DNA of 42,751 nt from Pseudomonadota bacterium (GTDB lineage Bacteria; Pseudomonadota; Gammaproteobacteria; Competibacterales; Competibacteraceae), in the NCBI GenBank assembly GCA_018240295.1, contig JAFEGB010000125.1, positions 1 through 42,751 of the forward strand, written 5' to 3'. How positions within the stretch are numbered: the stretch's first letter is position 1; every line of letters begins with the position of its first letter. Below, one piece after another: positions 8,455 to 18,139 of this stretch. The translations under genes were made by a program, and so were the position numbers. The notes beneath the pieces are model-generated. The model worked only from the letters and a program-made list of their open reading frames with translations. It made no database searches and had not been told where the DNA came from.

Positions 8455-9822
8455 TCACCCTCCCTCCGGCAGCCCCGTCCCGCTGCTCATCTCCTCGACC
8501 CGCCGCGCCAGCCGCGCGATCTGCGCCCAGTCGTGACTGACGATGTCCTGCGCGTGCGCGAGGTGGTTGCGCAGCGATTCGAGGTCGGCGATCACGCGCT
8601 TCGCGGCGCTGCGTCCGGGCATGTCGAGGCGGGCGAGTTCGGCCGGGTCCTCGATCAGCAGGCGCAGCTTGTCGCCGAACTGCAGGCAGTCGAGCAGCGT
8701 GCAGGCGTGGCCGCGGCGCTGGCGTTCGAGCTGCAGCTGCCTCGCCTTGTCGAGGCGCGCGGCGGACAGCTTCGCCGTCCACTCGCCGCCCGGCCAGCGG
8801 GCGCGGATGCGGCCGGTGAAGTCGAGTTCGGCGAGCGTCAGGATGCCGAACAGCCACATGCGCACGACCGGCTTCTGCATGTCGTTGCGCCCGATGACCG
8901 CGACCGGCTCGCCGAGCAGCGTCACGAAGGCGTGGTCGTGGCGGGTCAGCACGTGCACGACCTCGGCGAGTCCGGCCTCGCTGGCCACGCATTCGGCGCG
9001 CGTCAGCGCCCGCGCGGCCTGCGCGCAGGCGGCCTCGCCGAGCGCATCGAGCGCGGCGCGCTTCACGCTGGCGACGATGCGGCCCTCCTGACGCACGCCG
9101 GCCACACCGTGGCCGCCGGCATCGAGACTGGCAGCGACCGCGGCGGCCGGGCGTTCGCCGTCGAAGGACGGCAGCGCCTCGGCGATGTCCTGCGCCGAGA
9201 ACGCATGCGCGTAGATGCGGCTCTGCCGGCGCAGGCGTTCGGTCTCGGCCGGTGCGGGCGGCGGGCTTGGAGCCGGCGGCGGCGCGTGCTCAAGCCGTTC
9301 GAGCTCGGCCTGCGCCCGCTCCAGCGTGCGCCGGGCCTGCTGGCGCAGCTTCGGGTCGGCCTCGACCAGCACGTCGAGCAGCAGCGCCATCTCGGCCGTG
9401 AAGGTGCGGGCGAAGGCCGGGTCGTGGCGCACCAGATCGCGGCAGTTGTCGATCAGGTCGGCGAGCTTGATGGTCTGCGCGCGCGCCGAAGCCTGCGCGC
9501 TGTGCGCCCGGTCGATGGCGCGGCGCACGGCGCGGTTGCCATCGGCCGGGCGGCTCACGTCGGTCAGCTGCGCGACCAGCGCGGCGACATCGGCGCCGAA
9601 CTCGCGTTCGAGGTCACCGAGCGTCGCCGGCGTGTCCTCGACCGTATCGTGCAGCCAGGCGGCGGCGACCATCGCCGCATCGCCGCCGTGGCGCAGGATC
9701 AGCGCCGCGACCGCCTTCAGGTGCACCTCGTAGGGCTGGCCGGTGTACTTGCGCCGCTGGTCGATGCGCGCGTGCGCCTCGGTGGCGTAGCGGCGGGCGC
9801 GGGCGATCAGTTCGTCGGACAT
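8455..9822 (-). CDS. HD hydrolase (SpoT/MESH1-like) - CBS pair - HEPN fusion protein
   Basis: A 455-residue soluble protein with three parts. Residues 1-175 match the SpoT/MESH1 HD hydrolase fold with the metal and catalytic residues present: His34, His58-Asp59, Glu62-Asp63, Asp122 and Asn126. A Pro/Ala linker (179-193) leads to a region around 200-330 that resembles a CBS-domain pair. The C terminus ends in a helical segment with RNHLAH (Arg418-His423), the RX4-6H motif of HEPN domains, reminiscent of Swt1-type HEPN. The hydrolase could cleave (p)ppGpp or a related nucleotide; the CBS part would sense adenine nucleotides; the HEPN part may act on RNA. No synthetase domain is present. Domain calls for CBS and HEPN are by eye. 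Confidence 0.7.
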   Translation of the reverse strand: MSDELIARARRYATEAHARIDQRRKYTGQPYEVHLKAVAALILRHGGDAAMVAAAWLHDTVEDTPATLGDLEREFGADVAALVAQLTDVSRPADGNRAVRRAIDRAHSAQASARAQTIKLADLIDNCRDLVRHDPAFARTFTAEMALLLDVLVEADPKLRQQARRTLERAQAELERLEHAPPPAPSPPPAPAETERLRRQSRIYAHAFSAQDIAEALPSFDGERPAAAVAASLDAGGHGVAGVRQEGRIVASVKRAALDALGEAACAQAARALTRAECVASEAGLAEVVHVLTRHDHAFVTLLGEPVAVIGRNDMQKPVVRMWLFGILTLAELDFTGRIRARWPGGEWTAKLSAARLDKARQLQLERQRRGHACTLLDCLQFGDKLRLLIEDPAELARLDMPGRSAAKRVIADLESLRNHLAHAQDIVSHDWAQIARLARRVEEMSSGTGLPEGG

Positions 9823-9856
9823 GGCGCTGGCGGCTCCGGAAACGGACGAACCCTGC

Positions 9857-12800
9857 TCATCCGCAGGACGTGGGCCCGGACGGGTCCGGCGCGCCGTAGC
9901 CGCCGCCGCCCGGTGTCTCGATCACGAAGGCATCGCCGGGCTGCATCGACACCGTGGCGATGCCGCCGAGCGGCTCGATACGGCCGTCGGCGCGCTCGAT
10001 GCGGTTGATGCCGCAGGCGCCGGGACCACCGCCGGCCATGCCTTGCGGCGGCACGCGCCGATGATCCGACAGGATCGCCGCCGTCATCGGCGCCCGGAAG
10101 CGCAGCCGGCGCACGACGCCGTCGCCGCCGCGCCAGCGCCCGGCGCCGCCCGAGCCGCGGCGGATGCAGAAGTCCTCGACCAGCACCGGATAGCGCCATT
10201 CGAGCAGCTCCGGATCGGTCAGGCGCGAGTTGGTCATGTGCGTGTGCACGGCGTCGGTGCCGTCGAAGCCGGGGCCGGCGCCGCTGCCGCCGCAGATCGT
10301 CTCGTAGTACTGCAGCTGCTCGTCGCCGAAGGTCAGGTTGTTCATCGTGCCCTGCGCCGCGGCCTGCGTGCCGAGGGCGCCGAACAGCGCATCGACGATT
10401 GCCTGCGAGGTCTCGACGTTGCCGGCGACCACCGCCGCCGGCGGGCGCGGCTGCAGCAGCGAGCCTTCGGGAATCAGGATGTCGAGCGGCGCGAGACAGC
10501 CCTGATTCAGCGGGATGTCGTCATCGACCAGCGTGCGGAACACGTACAGCACCGCGGCGAGCGTGATCGCCTGCGGGGCGTTGCGGTTGTGCGCGCCCTG
10601 AACGCTGGTGCCGCGGAAGTCGATGCGCGCCGTGCGCGCCGCGCGATCCACGTCGATGCGCACGCAGATCACCGAGCCGTCGTCGGTCTCGACGCGGCAG
10701 CTGCCGCCTTCGAGCGTCGCCAGCACGCGGCGCACCGCAGCCTCGGCGTTGGCCTGCACGTGGCCCATGTAGGCGCGCACGGCCGGCAGGCCGGTCTGCG
10801 CGATCAGCGCGCGCACGGCCGCGGCGGCGGTTTCGTTGGCGGCGAGCTGCGCGCGCAGGTCGGCGAGGTTCTGCTCGGGATTGCGTGCCGGCCACGGTCC
10901 GGCGGCGAGGCGCTCGCGGATGTCGGCCTCCAGCAGCTCGCCGTCGGCGACGATGCACTCGCCCGAGAACAGCACGCCCTCCTCGGCGAGCGTCACCGAG
11001 TCCGGCGGCATCGAGCCCGGTGTGCGTCCGCCGATGTCGGCGTGATGGCCGCGGTTGGCGACCCAGCACACCGGCCCGCCGTCGTCATCCTCGTCGTCCT
11101 CGACGAATACCGGCGCGATGACGGTCAGGTCCGGCAGGTGTGTGCCGCCGCGGTAGGGGTCGTTGAGCGCGTAGGCCATGCCCGGACGCACGCTGGCGGC
11201 GTGGCGGCGGATCACGCTCTGCACGCTCGCGGCCATCGAACCCAGATGCACCGGCATGTGCGGGGCGTTGGCGACCAGCCCGCCGCCGGCGTCGAACAGC
11301 GCGCACGAGAAATCCAGCCGCTCCTTGATGTTGACCGACACCGCCGTCTGCGCGAGCACGGCGCCGGCCTGCTCGGCGATGGCCATGAAGCGGCGGTTGA
11401 AGATTTCGAGGCGCACCGGATCGAGCGCGGTCCCGGCCGCTGCGCGCCCGGCGATGCCGACGTGTTCGAGCAGCAGATGCCCGCGCGCCGTCACCCGCCC
11501 CTGCCAGCCCGGCTCGACGACCGTGGTCGCGTGCGGATCGAGCAGGATCGCCGGCCCGGCGACGGCATCGCCGGCGTGCAGCGCCGCCAGCCCGAACACC
11601 GGCACCCGCCGCCAGTCGCCGAACCAGGCGCGCACGTGCGCGAGCGGCACCGGTGCCCCCGCGGCATCGGCCGGGCGCGGGCGCTCGGGTTCGACCGGCA
11701 TGTGCGCGCGCCCGAGCGCCTCGACATCGACGGCCTCGACCGTCAGCGGCCGCCCGGCGAGCGTGAAGCCGAACTGCCGGCGGTGCGCCTCGGCGAAGGC
11801 CGCAGCCATCGCTGCCGGCTCGGCGAGCGCGACGCTCAGCGCCGTGTCGGTGCCGCGGTAGCGCAGGCGCACGCGCTGCTCGATCCGGATCGCCGCGGCC
11901 GGAATGCCCTGCTCGGCCAGCGCCGTGCGCGCCTGCACGGCCAGTTCGCCGGCGCAGCGGAACAGCGCATCGGCCAGTGCCGCATCGAGCTCGGCCTCGA
12001 TCGCGCGCTGGCGCAGCACGCGGCAGTCGGCGAGTCCCATGCCGTAGGCCGACAGCACGCCGGCGAGCGGATGGATGAACACCGTGCGCATGCCGAGCGC
12101 CTCGGCGACCCGGCAGGCGTGCTGGCCCCCGGCCCCGCCGAAGCAGGCGAGCGCGTAGGCGGCGAGATCATGACCGCGCTCGACCGAGATGCGCCGGATC
12201 GCCGCCGCCATGTGCTCGACGGCGATCGCGAGCGCCCCGGCGGCGAGTGCCTCGACCGGCCGGCGCGTGCCGGTGGCCGCCTCGATCTCGCCGGCGAGGC
12301 GCTCGAAGCCGGCGGCAACCGCGCCGGTATCGAGCGGCTGGTTCCCGTGCGGCCCGAACAGCGCCGGGAAATGCACCGGCTGCAGCCGCCCGAGCGCGAC
12401 GTTGCAGTCGGTGACGGTCAGCGGCCCGCCGCGCCGGTAGGCGGCCGGCCCCGGATCGGCGCCGGCCGACTCCGGGCCGACGCGCAGGCGCGTGCCGTCG
12501 AAGCGCACGATCGAGCCGCCGCCGGCGGCGACGGTGTGGATCGCCAGCATCGGCACGCGCAGGCGCACGCCGGCGACCGTGGTGTCCCAGACGCGCTCGT
12601 ATTCGCCGGCGCAGTGCGAGACATCGGTCGAGGTGCCGCCCATGTCGAAGCCGATCACGCAGCCGAAGCCGGCGAGGCGCGCGGTCTCGACCATGCCGAC
12701 CACGCCGCCGGCGGGGCCGGAGAGCACGGCGTCCTTGCCGCGGAAATGCGCGGCATCGGCGAGGCCACCGTTGGACTGCATGAACTGCAGGCGCACGTCG

Positions 12801-13519
12801 CCGAGCGCCTCGGCCACCTGACCGACGTAGCGGCGCAGCACCGGCGACAGGTAGGCGTCGGCGACCGTGGTGTCGCCGCGCCCGACCAGCTTCATCAGCG
12901 GGCTGACCTCGTGCGACACCGACACCTGCGTGAAGCCGGCGATGCGCGCCAGCGCCGCGGCGCGGCGTTCGTGCCGCGGTTCGCGATAGCCGTGCAGGAA
13001 CACGATCGCGCAGGCGCGCAGGCCGCGGGCGCGCGCTGCGGCGAAGCCGCGCGCGAGCGCGATCTCGTCGAGCGGCTTCAGCATCGAGCCGTCGGCGGCC
13101 AGCCGCTCGTCGGCTTCGAGCACCTCGGCATACAGCGGCGCGGGCAGCACGATGTGGCGCGCGAACAGCTGCGGACGGTTCTGGTAGGCGATGCGCAGCG
13201 CATCGGCGTGGCCGCGCGTGATCACCAGCAGCACCGGCTCGCCTCGGCGCTCCAGCAGCGCGTTGGTCGCGACCGTCGTGCCCATCTTCACGACCTCGAT
13301 CGCCCCGGCCGGCAGCGGCGCACCGGCGGCGAGACCGAGCAGGCGGCGGATGCCCTCGACGGCGGCATCGCGGTAGCGCTCCGGGTGTTCGGACAGCAGC
13401 TTGGTGGCGAGCAGCCGGCCATCGGGGCTGCGGGCGACCAGATCGGTGAAGGTGCCACCGCGGTCGATCCAGAACTGCCAGCCGCTCACGGGCGGCGCGC
13501 TATGGGCGGGCGGGTTCAC
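9857..13519 (-). CDS. 5-oxoprolinase / hydantoinase HyuA-HyuB fusion
   Basis: A 1220-residue cytoplasmic ATP-dependent amidohydrolase. The N-terminal ~690 residues are the HyuA-type ATPase half, with [13 protein letters not shown] near residue 18 and [12 protein letters not shown] in the middle. The C-terminal ~510 residues are the HyuB half, with [28 protein letters not shown] and a terminal ETPGGGGYG. Fusion length and order match single-chain 5-oxoprolinases, which open 5-oxo-L-proline to glutamate, rather than separate hydantoinase subunits. The start is GTG at 13519 with GGAGG eight bases upstream. No glutathione-cycle neighbours are visible, so substrate identity rests on family alone. 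Confidence 0.88.
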   Translation of the reverse strand: MNPPAHSAPPVSGWQFWIDRGGTFTDLVARSPDGRLLATKLLSEHPERYRDAAVEGIRRLLGLAAGAPLPAGAIEVVKMGTTVATNALLERRGEPVLLVITRGHADALRIAYQNRPQLFARHIVLPAPLYAEVLEADERLAADGSMLKPLDEIALARGFAAARARGLRACAIVFLHGYREPRHERRAAALARIAGFTQVSVSHEVSPLMKLVGRGDTTVADAYLSPVLRRYVGQVAEALGDVRLQFMQSNGGLADAAHFRGKDAVLSGPAGGVVGMVETARLAGFGCVIGFDMGGTSTDVSHCAGEYERVWDTTVAGVRLRVPMLAIHTVAAGGGSIVRFDGTRLRVGPESAGADPGPAAYRRGGPLTVTDCNVALGRLQPVHFPALFGPHGNQPLDTGAVAAGFERLAGEIEAATGTRRPVEALAAGALAIAVEHMAAAIRRISVERGHDLAAYALACFGGAGGQHACRVAEALGMRTVFIHPLAGVLSAYGMGLADCRVLRQRAIEAELDAALADALFRCAGELAVQARTALAEQGIPAAAIRIEQRVRLRYRGTDTALSVALAEPAAMAAAFAEAHRRQFGFTLAGRPLTVEAVDVEALGRAHMPVEPERPRPADAAGAPVPLAHVRAWFGDWRRVPVFGLAALHAGDAVAGPAILLDPHATTVVEPGWQGRVTARGHLLLEHVGIAGRAAAGTALDPVRLEIFNRRFMAIAEQAGAVLAQTAVSVNIKERLDFSCALFDAGGGLVANAPHMPVHLGSMAASVQSVIRRHAASVRPGMAYALNDPYRGGTHLPDLTVIAPVFVEDDEDDDGGPVCWVANRGHHADIGGRTPGSMPPDSVTLAEEGVLFSGECIVADGELLEADIRERLAAGPWPARNPEQNLADLRAQLAANETAAAAVRALIAQTGLPAVRAYMGHVQANAEAAVRRVLATLEGGSCRVETDDGSVICVRIDVDRAARTARIDFRGTSVQGAHNRNAPQAITLAAVLYVFRTLVDDDIPLNQGCLAPLDILIPEGSLLQPRPPAAVVAGNVETSQAIVDALFGALGTQAAAQGTMNNLTFGDEQLQYYETICGGSGAGPGFDGTDAVHTHMTNSRLTDPELLEWRYPVLVEDFCIRRGSGGAGRWRGGDGVVRRLRFRAPMTAAILSDHRRVPPQGMAGGGPGACGINRIERADGRIEPLGGIATVSMQPGDAFVIETPGGGGYGAPDPSGPTSCG

Positions 13520-13672
13520 GACGGCGGCCTCCGGCTCGGACGGGTGCAGGCCGCGAGGATACCAGTCGCACCGGCGACGATTGCCGCTGTCGCCGCTGCC
13601 GGCAGTGCTTCGCGCGTCGCCGCCGCAGCGGCGGCGGACCTCCGGACGGGGCCGCGCGGGCAGCCAGCCCCC

Positions 13673-15775
13673 TTACTGCGCCGCCTGCGCCTGTGCCTGT
13701 GGTGCCGGCACCGGCAGCGCGGCCGGGCCGGTGGCCGGGGTCGCGGCCGGCAGCTCGACCAGGAAGCATGCACCGCCCTCGATGTTCTCGACGCGCAGTT
13801 CGCCGCCGAAATCACGGACGATGCCGTAGGACAGCGACAGCCCGAGCCCGGTCCCCTGTCCGACCGGCTTGGTCGTGAAGAAGGGCTCGAAGATGCGCTG
13901 CATCAGCGCCTCGGGCACGCCGCCGCCGGTGTCGGTGACGCTGATCTGCATGCGGCCGTCGGCGAGCGGCTGCGCGCTCAGCTCGATGTGATCGGCGCGG
14001 CCGGTTTCCGGATGCTGCTCGCGCCGGCTCAGGATCGCGTCGCGGGCGTTCAGGATCAGGTTGATCAGCACCTGTTCGAGCAGGCCGATCTCGGCGCGCA
14101 CCCAGTACATGCCGGCCGGACAGATCACGTGGCAGGCGATGTTGGCGAGGCGCAGCGGCGCGTTGGTGATCGACAGCGCCCCTTCGCAGGCCTGGGCCGG
14201 ATCGACCGGGCCGAGCGTGCGTTCGGCGCGGCGGCCGAAGATGCGCATGTGGTCGATGATCGACGCAGCGCGCGCGACGTTGCGGCGGATCTTGTCGAGC
14301 TTGTCATCGAGATATGTCTTTTCCGGCGTGCCGCGGCTGGAGCGCAGCAGCACGTTCTCGACGGTCAGCTTGATCGCGTTCAGCGGCTGGTTCAGCTCGT
14401 GCGCGAGGCCGGTGGCCATCTCGCCGAGCGTCACCAGCTTCGCTGACTGGTAGATCATCAGCTCGGCGGCGCGCCGCTCGGTGTTGTCGAGGCCGATGCC
14501 GACGAGGTTGCGCAGCTCGCCGCCGTCGTCGGTGACCGCCGTGAAGGTCCAGGCCACCGTGCGCCGGATGCCGCCGAGATCGCTGACCTGCGCCTCGAAG
14601 CTGCGCGGCAGACCGGTGACCAGCGCCGCGAACTCCTCGCCGGTGGCGGCACGGCTCCAGGCGCGCGCGCCGCTGCCGGCGCCGAAGTAGCGCGCGAACA
14701 GCGGGTTGGCGACCTTGATCGTGCCGTCGGCCTCGGCGACGACGACCAGCACGCCGGCGGTCTGCAGGATCGAGCTGAGGAACTGGCGCTCGCGGCGCTC
14801 GACCACGGTCTCGCGCGCCAGACGCTCGGCCTCGGTGCGGTTGCGCAGGAAGTTGCGCAGCACGCCGCCGAGCAGCACCAGCGTCACCAGCAGGAAGCCG
14901 TACAGGCCGCCGACCGAGGCCACGTAGCCGGTGTAGCCGGCCATCACGTCGCCGAGGCCGAGGCCGACGACGACGAGCAGCGGGAAGTCACGGACCTTGC
15001 GGTAGCTGACGATGCGCTCGATGCCGTCGACGCCGCTCGGCGCGCGGTAGGTGCCGGCCGGTGCGCTCTGGTAGCTGCGCATCAGCTCGCCGCCGGAGAT
15101 GTCCTTGCCGATGGTCTGGTCCATGTCGATCGAGCGCGCGCGCAGGATGCCGTCGGTGCCGGCCAGCGAGATGACGCCGCGCTCGCCGACGTCGACCGAC
15201 TGATAGAAGCTGTTCAGGTACAGCGGATCGAAGGACACGACCGCGACGCCGCGGAACTCGCCGTCGCTGTCCTCGATGCGCCGCGTGTACTGGATCGAGG
15301 CCTTGCCGCTGGCGCGTCCGACCAGCGGCTTGCTGACGTAGGTCGGTGTCGCGTCGGGCTGCAGGTAATGGCGGAAATGCGCGCGGTCCGAAAGATTGAT
15401 GCCGAGCGACTGCGTGCCGACGCTGGAACCGGCGAGGATGCCGTGCTCGTCGATGATCGCGTGCTGCACGGCGGCATCCTCGATGCGCAGCAGCCCGCGC
15501 AGCGCCTCGGTCAGCTCATCCTTGTCCGGGTAGCGGAAGTAGTACTCGGCGAGGAAGCGGCTCTGCTGGTCGAGCGAGCGGAAGGTCCGGTAGATGTGCT
15601 CCTCGAAGGCACGCGCCAGGTTCTGGCTGTCGCGCTCGGCCCCGTCCATGCGCCGCTGGTAGTCGGTCTTCAGCGCCACGCCGGCGAGCAGGCCGGCGAT
15701 CAGCAGCACCAGGAACGCGCCGGCGAAGTACAGCGTCAGCAGGCGGCGGTCCTGCATGCGACGGATCATGGTCAT
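13673..15775 (-). CDS. Membrane sensor histidine kinase (dCache-like sensor, PAS, HisKA, HATPase)
   Basis: A 700-residue inner-membrane kinase. Helix 1 is at ~13-34 and helix 2 at ~284-306, bracketing a ~250-residue periplasmic sensor of the double-Cache type (SDRAHFRHYL, VSKPLVGRASGKASIQYTRR). A cytoplasmic PAS follows at ~335-435, then the H-box with His459 in HELNQP, the N-box LINLILNARDAI, and the G-boxes DTGGGVPE and GQGTGLGLSL. The layout resembles the DctB class of organic-acid sensors. Its ATG overlaps the stop of the upstream single-domain response regulator by four bases, so both are made together. The ligand is unknown; no sigma-54 activator partner is present. Confidence 0.9.
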   Translation of the reverse strand: MTMIRRMQDRRLLTLYFAGAFLVLLIAGLLAGVALKTDYQRRMDGAERDSQNLARAFEEHIYRTFRSLDQQSRFLAEYYFRYPDKDELTEALRGLLRIEDAAVQHAIIDEHGILAGSSVGTQSLGINLSDRAHFRHYLQPDATPTYVSKPLVGRASGKASIQYTRRIEDSDGEFRGVAVVSFDPLYLNSFYQSVDVGERGVISLAGTDGILRARSIDMDQTIGKDISGGELMRSYQSAPAGTYRAPSGVDGIERIVSYRKVRDFPLLVVVGLGLGDVMAGYTGYVASVGGLYGFLLVTLVLLGGVLRNFLRNRTEAERLARETVVERRERQFLSSILQTAGVLVVVAEADGTIKVANPLFARYFGAGSGARAWSRAATGEEFAALVTGLPRSFEAQVSDLGGIRRTVAWTFTAVTDDGGELRNLVGIGLDNTERRAAELMIYQSAKLVTLGEMATGLAHELNQPLNAIKLTVENVLLRSSRGTPEKTYLDDKLDKIRRNVARAASIIDHMRIFGRRAERTLGPVDPAQACEGALSITNAPLRLANIACHVICPAGMYWVRAEIGLLEQVLINLILNARDAILSRREQHPETGRADHIELSAQPLADGRMQISVTDTGGGVPEALMQRIFEPFFTTKPVGQGTGLGLSLSYGIVRDFGGELRVENIEGGACFLVELPAATPATGPAALPVPAPQAQAQAAQ

Positions 15776-16143
15776 GACGGCGTTCCCCGCGGCAGATGGC
15801 CGGTCGCGGCGACCGCGGCGTCGAGCGCGGCCAGATCGAGCGGCTTGTGCAGCAACTGCACGCCGATGCGGCGTGCGTGTTCGATTTCGGGTTCACCGGC
15901 GTGGCCGGTGACGATGATGAAGTCCGGCGCCGGCGGGCGCGCGAGCCGCGCCTCGATCAGCCCGAAGGCCTCGCCGTCGACCAGCTTCAGGTCGGTGACC
16001 ACCAGCCGGATGTCGTCGCGCCCGGCGAGCAGGCGCTCGGCCTCGGCGAGGCGCCCGGCGCACAGGCAGTCCCAGCCCTGCCATTCGAACCATTCCTGGA
16101 TCTCGGCGAGGATGTCGGGTTCGTCATCGATCAGCAGCAGCAT
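15772..16143 (-). CDS. Single-domain response regulator
   Basis: A 123-residue stand-alone receiver domain. The acidic pair Asp6-Asp7, the phospho-acceptor Asp51 in VVTDLKL, the Thr of IVTGHAG and the Lys of LLHKPLD are all present, so it should be phosphorylated. There is no output domain. Its stop overlaps the kinase start (ATGA at 15772-15775), which points to the kinase as partner. It may act as a phosphate shuttle or sink to the multi-domain regulators next door. Confidence 0.9.
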   Translation of the reverse strand: MLLLIDDEPDILAEIQEWFEWQGWDCLCAGRLAEAERLLAGRDDIRLVVTDLKLVDGEAFGLIEARLARPPAPDFIIVTGHAGEPEIEHARRIGVQLLHKPLDLAALDAAVAATGHLPRGTPS

Positions 16144-16176
16144 GTTCGGTGCTCCTTGCGGGCGTTGCGGGCGCGC

Positions 16177-17898
16177 TCAGGCACGCTTCGGCACGCGCGG
16201 GGTCAGCGTCTGCGAGCGCAGCATCAGCGCCGCCAGATCGGCCGGCACCGGCGGCGAGAACCAGTAGCCCTGGCCGGCGCGGCAGCCGAAACCGAGCAGG
16301 CGTTCGAGCGCCGCGGCATCCTCGATGCCCTCGGCGATCACCGCGAGGCCGAGCCGGCGCCCGAGGGCGATGACGGTCTCGCAGATCGCGAGGTTCTCCG
16401 GCGTCGGCGCCAGCACGAAGCTGCGATCGAGCTTGATCGCTTCGAAGTTCAGGCCGTTGAGCCGCGACAGTGCCGCCTCGCCGGTGCCGTAGTCGTCGAG
16501 GTAGAAGCGCAGGCCGGCCAGGTGCAGCGCGCGCAGGCCGTCGAGGTACGGTTCGCGCTGCGGGCCGGGGCCGTCCTCGGTGATCTCGATGCGCAGCGTC
16601 CCCGGTGCCGGCAGGCGCACGGCCTGACGGGCGATCGCGCAGTAGCGATCGAACTCGCCGGGCGCGAGGTGGGCGCAGCCGAGGTTGACGCTCATCGTCA
16701 GGTCGCGCCGGCCGGTCTCGCGCTGCCAGCGGGCGAGCTGGGTCGCGGCCGTGACCAGCGACCAGGCATCGACCTGTCCGGCGAGGCCGCTGCGCTGCAG
16801 CGCCGGCAGGAAGCCGGCCGGTGCCACCAGCCCGCGGCGCGGACTCTGCCAGCGCAGCAGCGCCTCGAAGCCGAGCAGCCGGCCGTTCTCCAGCTCGACG
16901 ATCGGCTGGTACCAGAGCTCAAGCTCGTCGCGCAGCCGCGCCTGTCGCAGCTCGCTCTCGATCTCCAGATCGGCGAGCGCCTGCGCGCCGAGCGCCTCGG
17001 TGTGGAACACCAGCCCGGTGCCGCCCGCCAGCGTGCGCGCCTGCACCAGCGCCTGCTCGGCACGCGCGAGCGCGGCCTCGGGCGCCGTGGCCTTGCAGTC
17101 GGCGACGCCGGCGCGCAGCCGCGCCTGCAGTTCGAGGCCGTCGGCGCGGATCGGCGCATCGAGGCTGGTGACCAGGCGCGCGTACAGCGCCTCGATTTCG
17201 GCCGGGGTGGCACGCGCCGTGGTCAGCAGGAAGCGGCCGCCGGCCAGCGGCTGCAGGCGATCGGCATCGTTCAGCACCGCGCGCAGGCGTTCGCCGGCCA
17301 GATCGAGCACGTCCATGAACTGCCGGGTCGGCAGCGCCGCGGCCAGCCGCTCCAGGCTGCCGAGTTCGAGCACGGCCAGAAAGCGCGGCAGGAACGGCAC
17401 CGGCAGCTCCGGCAGCGCGCCGCCGGCGGCCCCGGCAGGGCGCTCGTCCTCGCCGCGGCCGGCGGCCGGTGCCAGCACCGGCGCCGACATCCGGGCGTTG
17501 TGCCGGCGTGCGCACAGCGCGGCGAGCTGTTCGAGCAGCCGGGCCGGATCGAAGGGCTTGCGGAAGAAGTCACACACGCCCAGACGCATCGCCGCGATCG
17601 CATCGTCGAGATCGCCGTGGCCGGTGATCACGACGTAATCGAGCCGCTGCGGATAGGTCTGCTGCAGTTCGCCGATCAGCGTCAGGCCGTCGATGTCGGG
17701 CATGCGCAGGTCGCAGAGCGCGATGCCGATGCCGGGCTGCGCGGCGAGGAAATGCCGGGCGGCGGCCGCATCGTGGGCGACGTGACAGCGGTAACCGCTT
17801 TCCTCCAGCAGCTCGGCCAGCTCGACCAGCGCATCGACATCGTCATCGACGAGCAGCAGTTCCTCTGCCTCTGCGGCATGGGCGGCGGGAGCAGGCAT
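16177..17898 (-). CDS. Response regulator with degenerate GGDEF and EAL phosphodiesterase output
   Basis: A 573-residue cytoplasmic protein: receiver domain at ~13-130 (Asp63 in LCDLRMPD, Lys in FRKPFD), a middle domain where GGDEF is replaced by GGRF so no cyclase activity is expected, and an EAL domain in the last ~250 residues. The EAL domain keeps EALLRW, SVNLG, EITE, LDDYGTG, IKLD and AEGIED, so it should cleave cyclic di-GMP. ATG at 17898 has a GGAGG Shine-Dalgarno, which sits inside the palindrome ACGGAGGCTCCGT ending one base before the ATG. It is 33 bp upstream of the kinase-coupled response regulator on the same strand, likely one operon. Confidence 0.88.
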   Translation of the reverse strand: MPAPAAHAAEAEELLLVDDDVDALVELAELLEESGYRCHVAHDAAAARHFLAAQPGIGIALCDLRMPDIDGLTLIGELQQTYPQRLDYVVITGHGDLDDAIAAMRLGVCDFFRKPFDPARLLEQLAALCARRHNARMSAPVLAPAAGRGEDERPAGAAGGALPELPVPFLPRFLAVLELGSLERLAAALPTRQFMDVLDLAGERLRAVLNDADRLQPLAGGRFLLTTARATPAEIEALYARLVTSLDAPIRADGLELQARLRAGVADCKATAPEAALARAEQALVQARTLAGGTGLVFHTEALGAQALADLEIESELRQARLRDELELWYQPIVELENGRLLGFEALLRWQSPRRGLVAPAGFLPALQRSGLAGQVDAWSLVTAATQLARWQRETGRRDLTMSVNLGCAHLAPGEFDRYCAIARQAVRLPAPGTLRIEITEDGPGPQREPYLDGLRALHLAGLRFYLDDYGTGEAALSRLNGLNFEAIKLDRSFVLAPTPENLAICETVIALGRRLGLAVIAEGIEDAAALERLLGFGCRAGQGYWFSPPVPADLAALMLRSQTLTPRVPKRA

Positions 17899-17978
17899 AC
17901 GGAGCCTCCGTGGACGAAAATCACTCCGGCGGGACCGCCGGGCGCGCAAGGGCGGTATCTTGCCGGCTGGCACGGCAC

Positions 17979-18013
17979 ACGACCGTGAACGACGTTACAC
18001 GCGCACCGGTCGT
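17979..18013. promoter_or_regulatory. Inverted repeat between divergent regulator genes
   Basis: ACGACCG (17979-17985) and CGGTCGT (18007-18013) are perfect inverted arms separated by 21 bp, centred between the leftward EAL regulator and the rightward LuxR-type regulator. It could be a binding site for the LuxR-type regulator, but seven matching bases in such GC-rich DNA are weak evidence. Confidence 0.25.
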
Positions 18014-18139
18014 TGCAGACTATTACAGTTGCAGCCCCGGCCCCTGCCGGCCGGCGGGGATACTGCGCAGCCACCACCACCGCGCCCGCGCCGCCGGCAC
18101 CTTTGTCCTTCCGGCACCGTCAATCGAGGATTCCGCCCG

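Noticed and set aside
9821-14446. A 1541-codon rightward open frame, and similar long frames at 4088-6235, 15796-17988 and 20049-22319
   Set aside because: They lie opposite clear genes (HD protein, oxoprolinase, kinase, TrxB, EAL proteins) and have the His/Arg/Gly/Ala-rich make-up typical of antisense frames in high-GC DNA.
17979-18013. 7-bp inverted repeat between divergent regulators as a firm LuxR-type operator
   Set aside because: Seven matching bases with a 21-bp gap are expected by chance in DNA of this composition; kept only as a low-confidence site.
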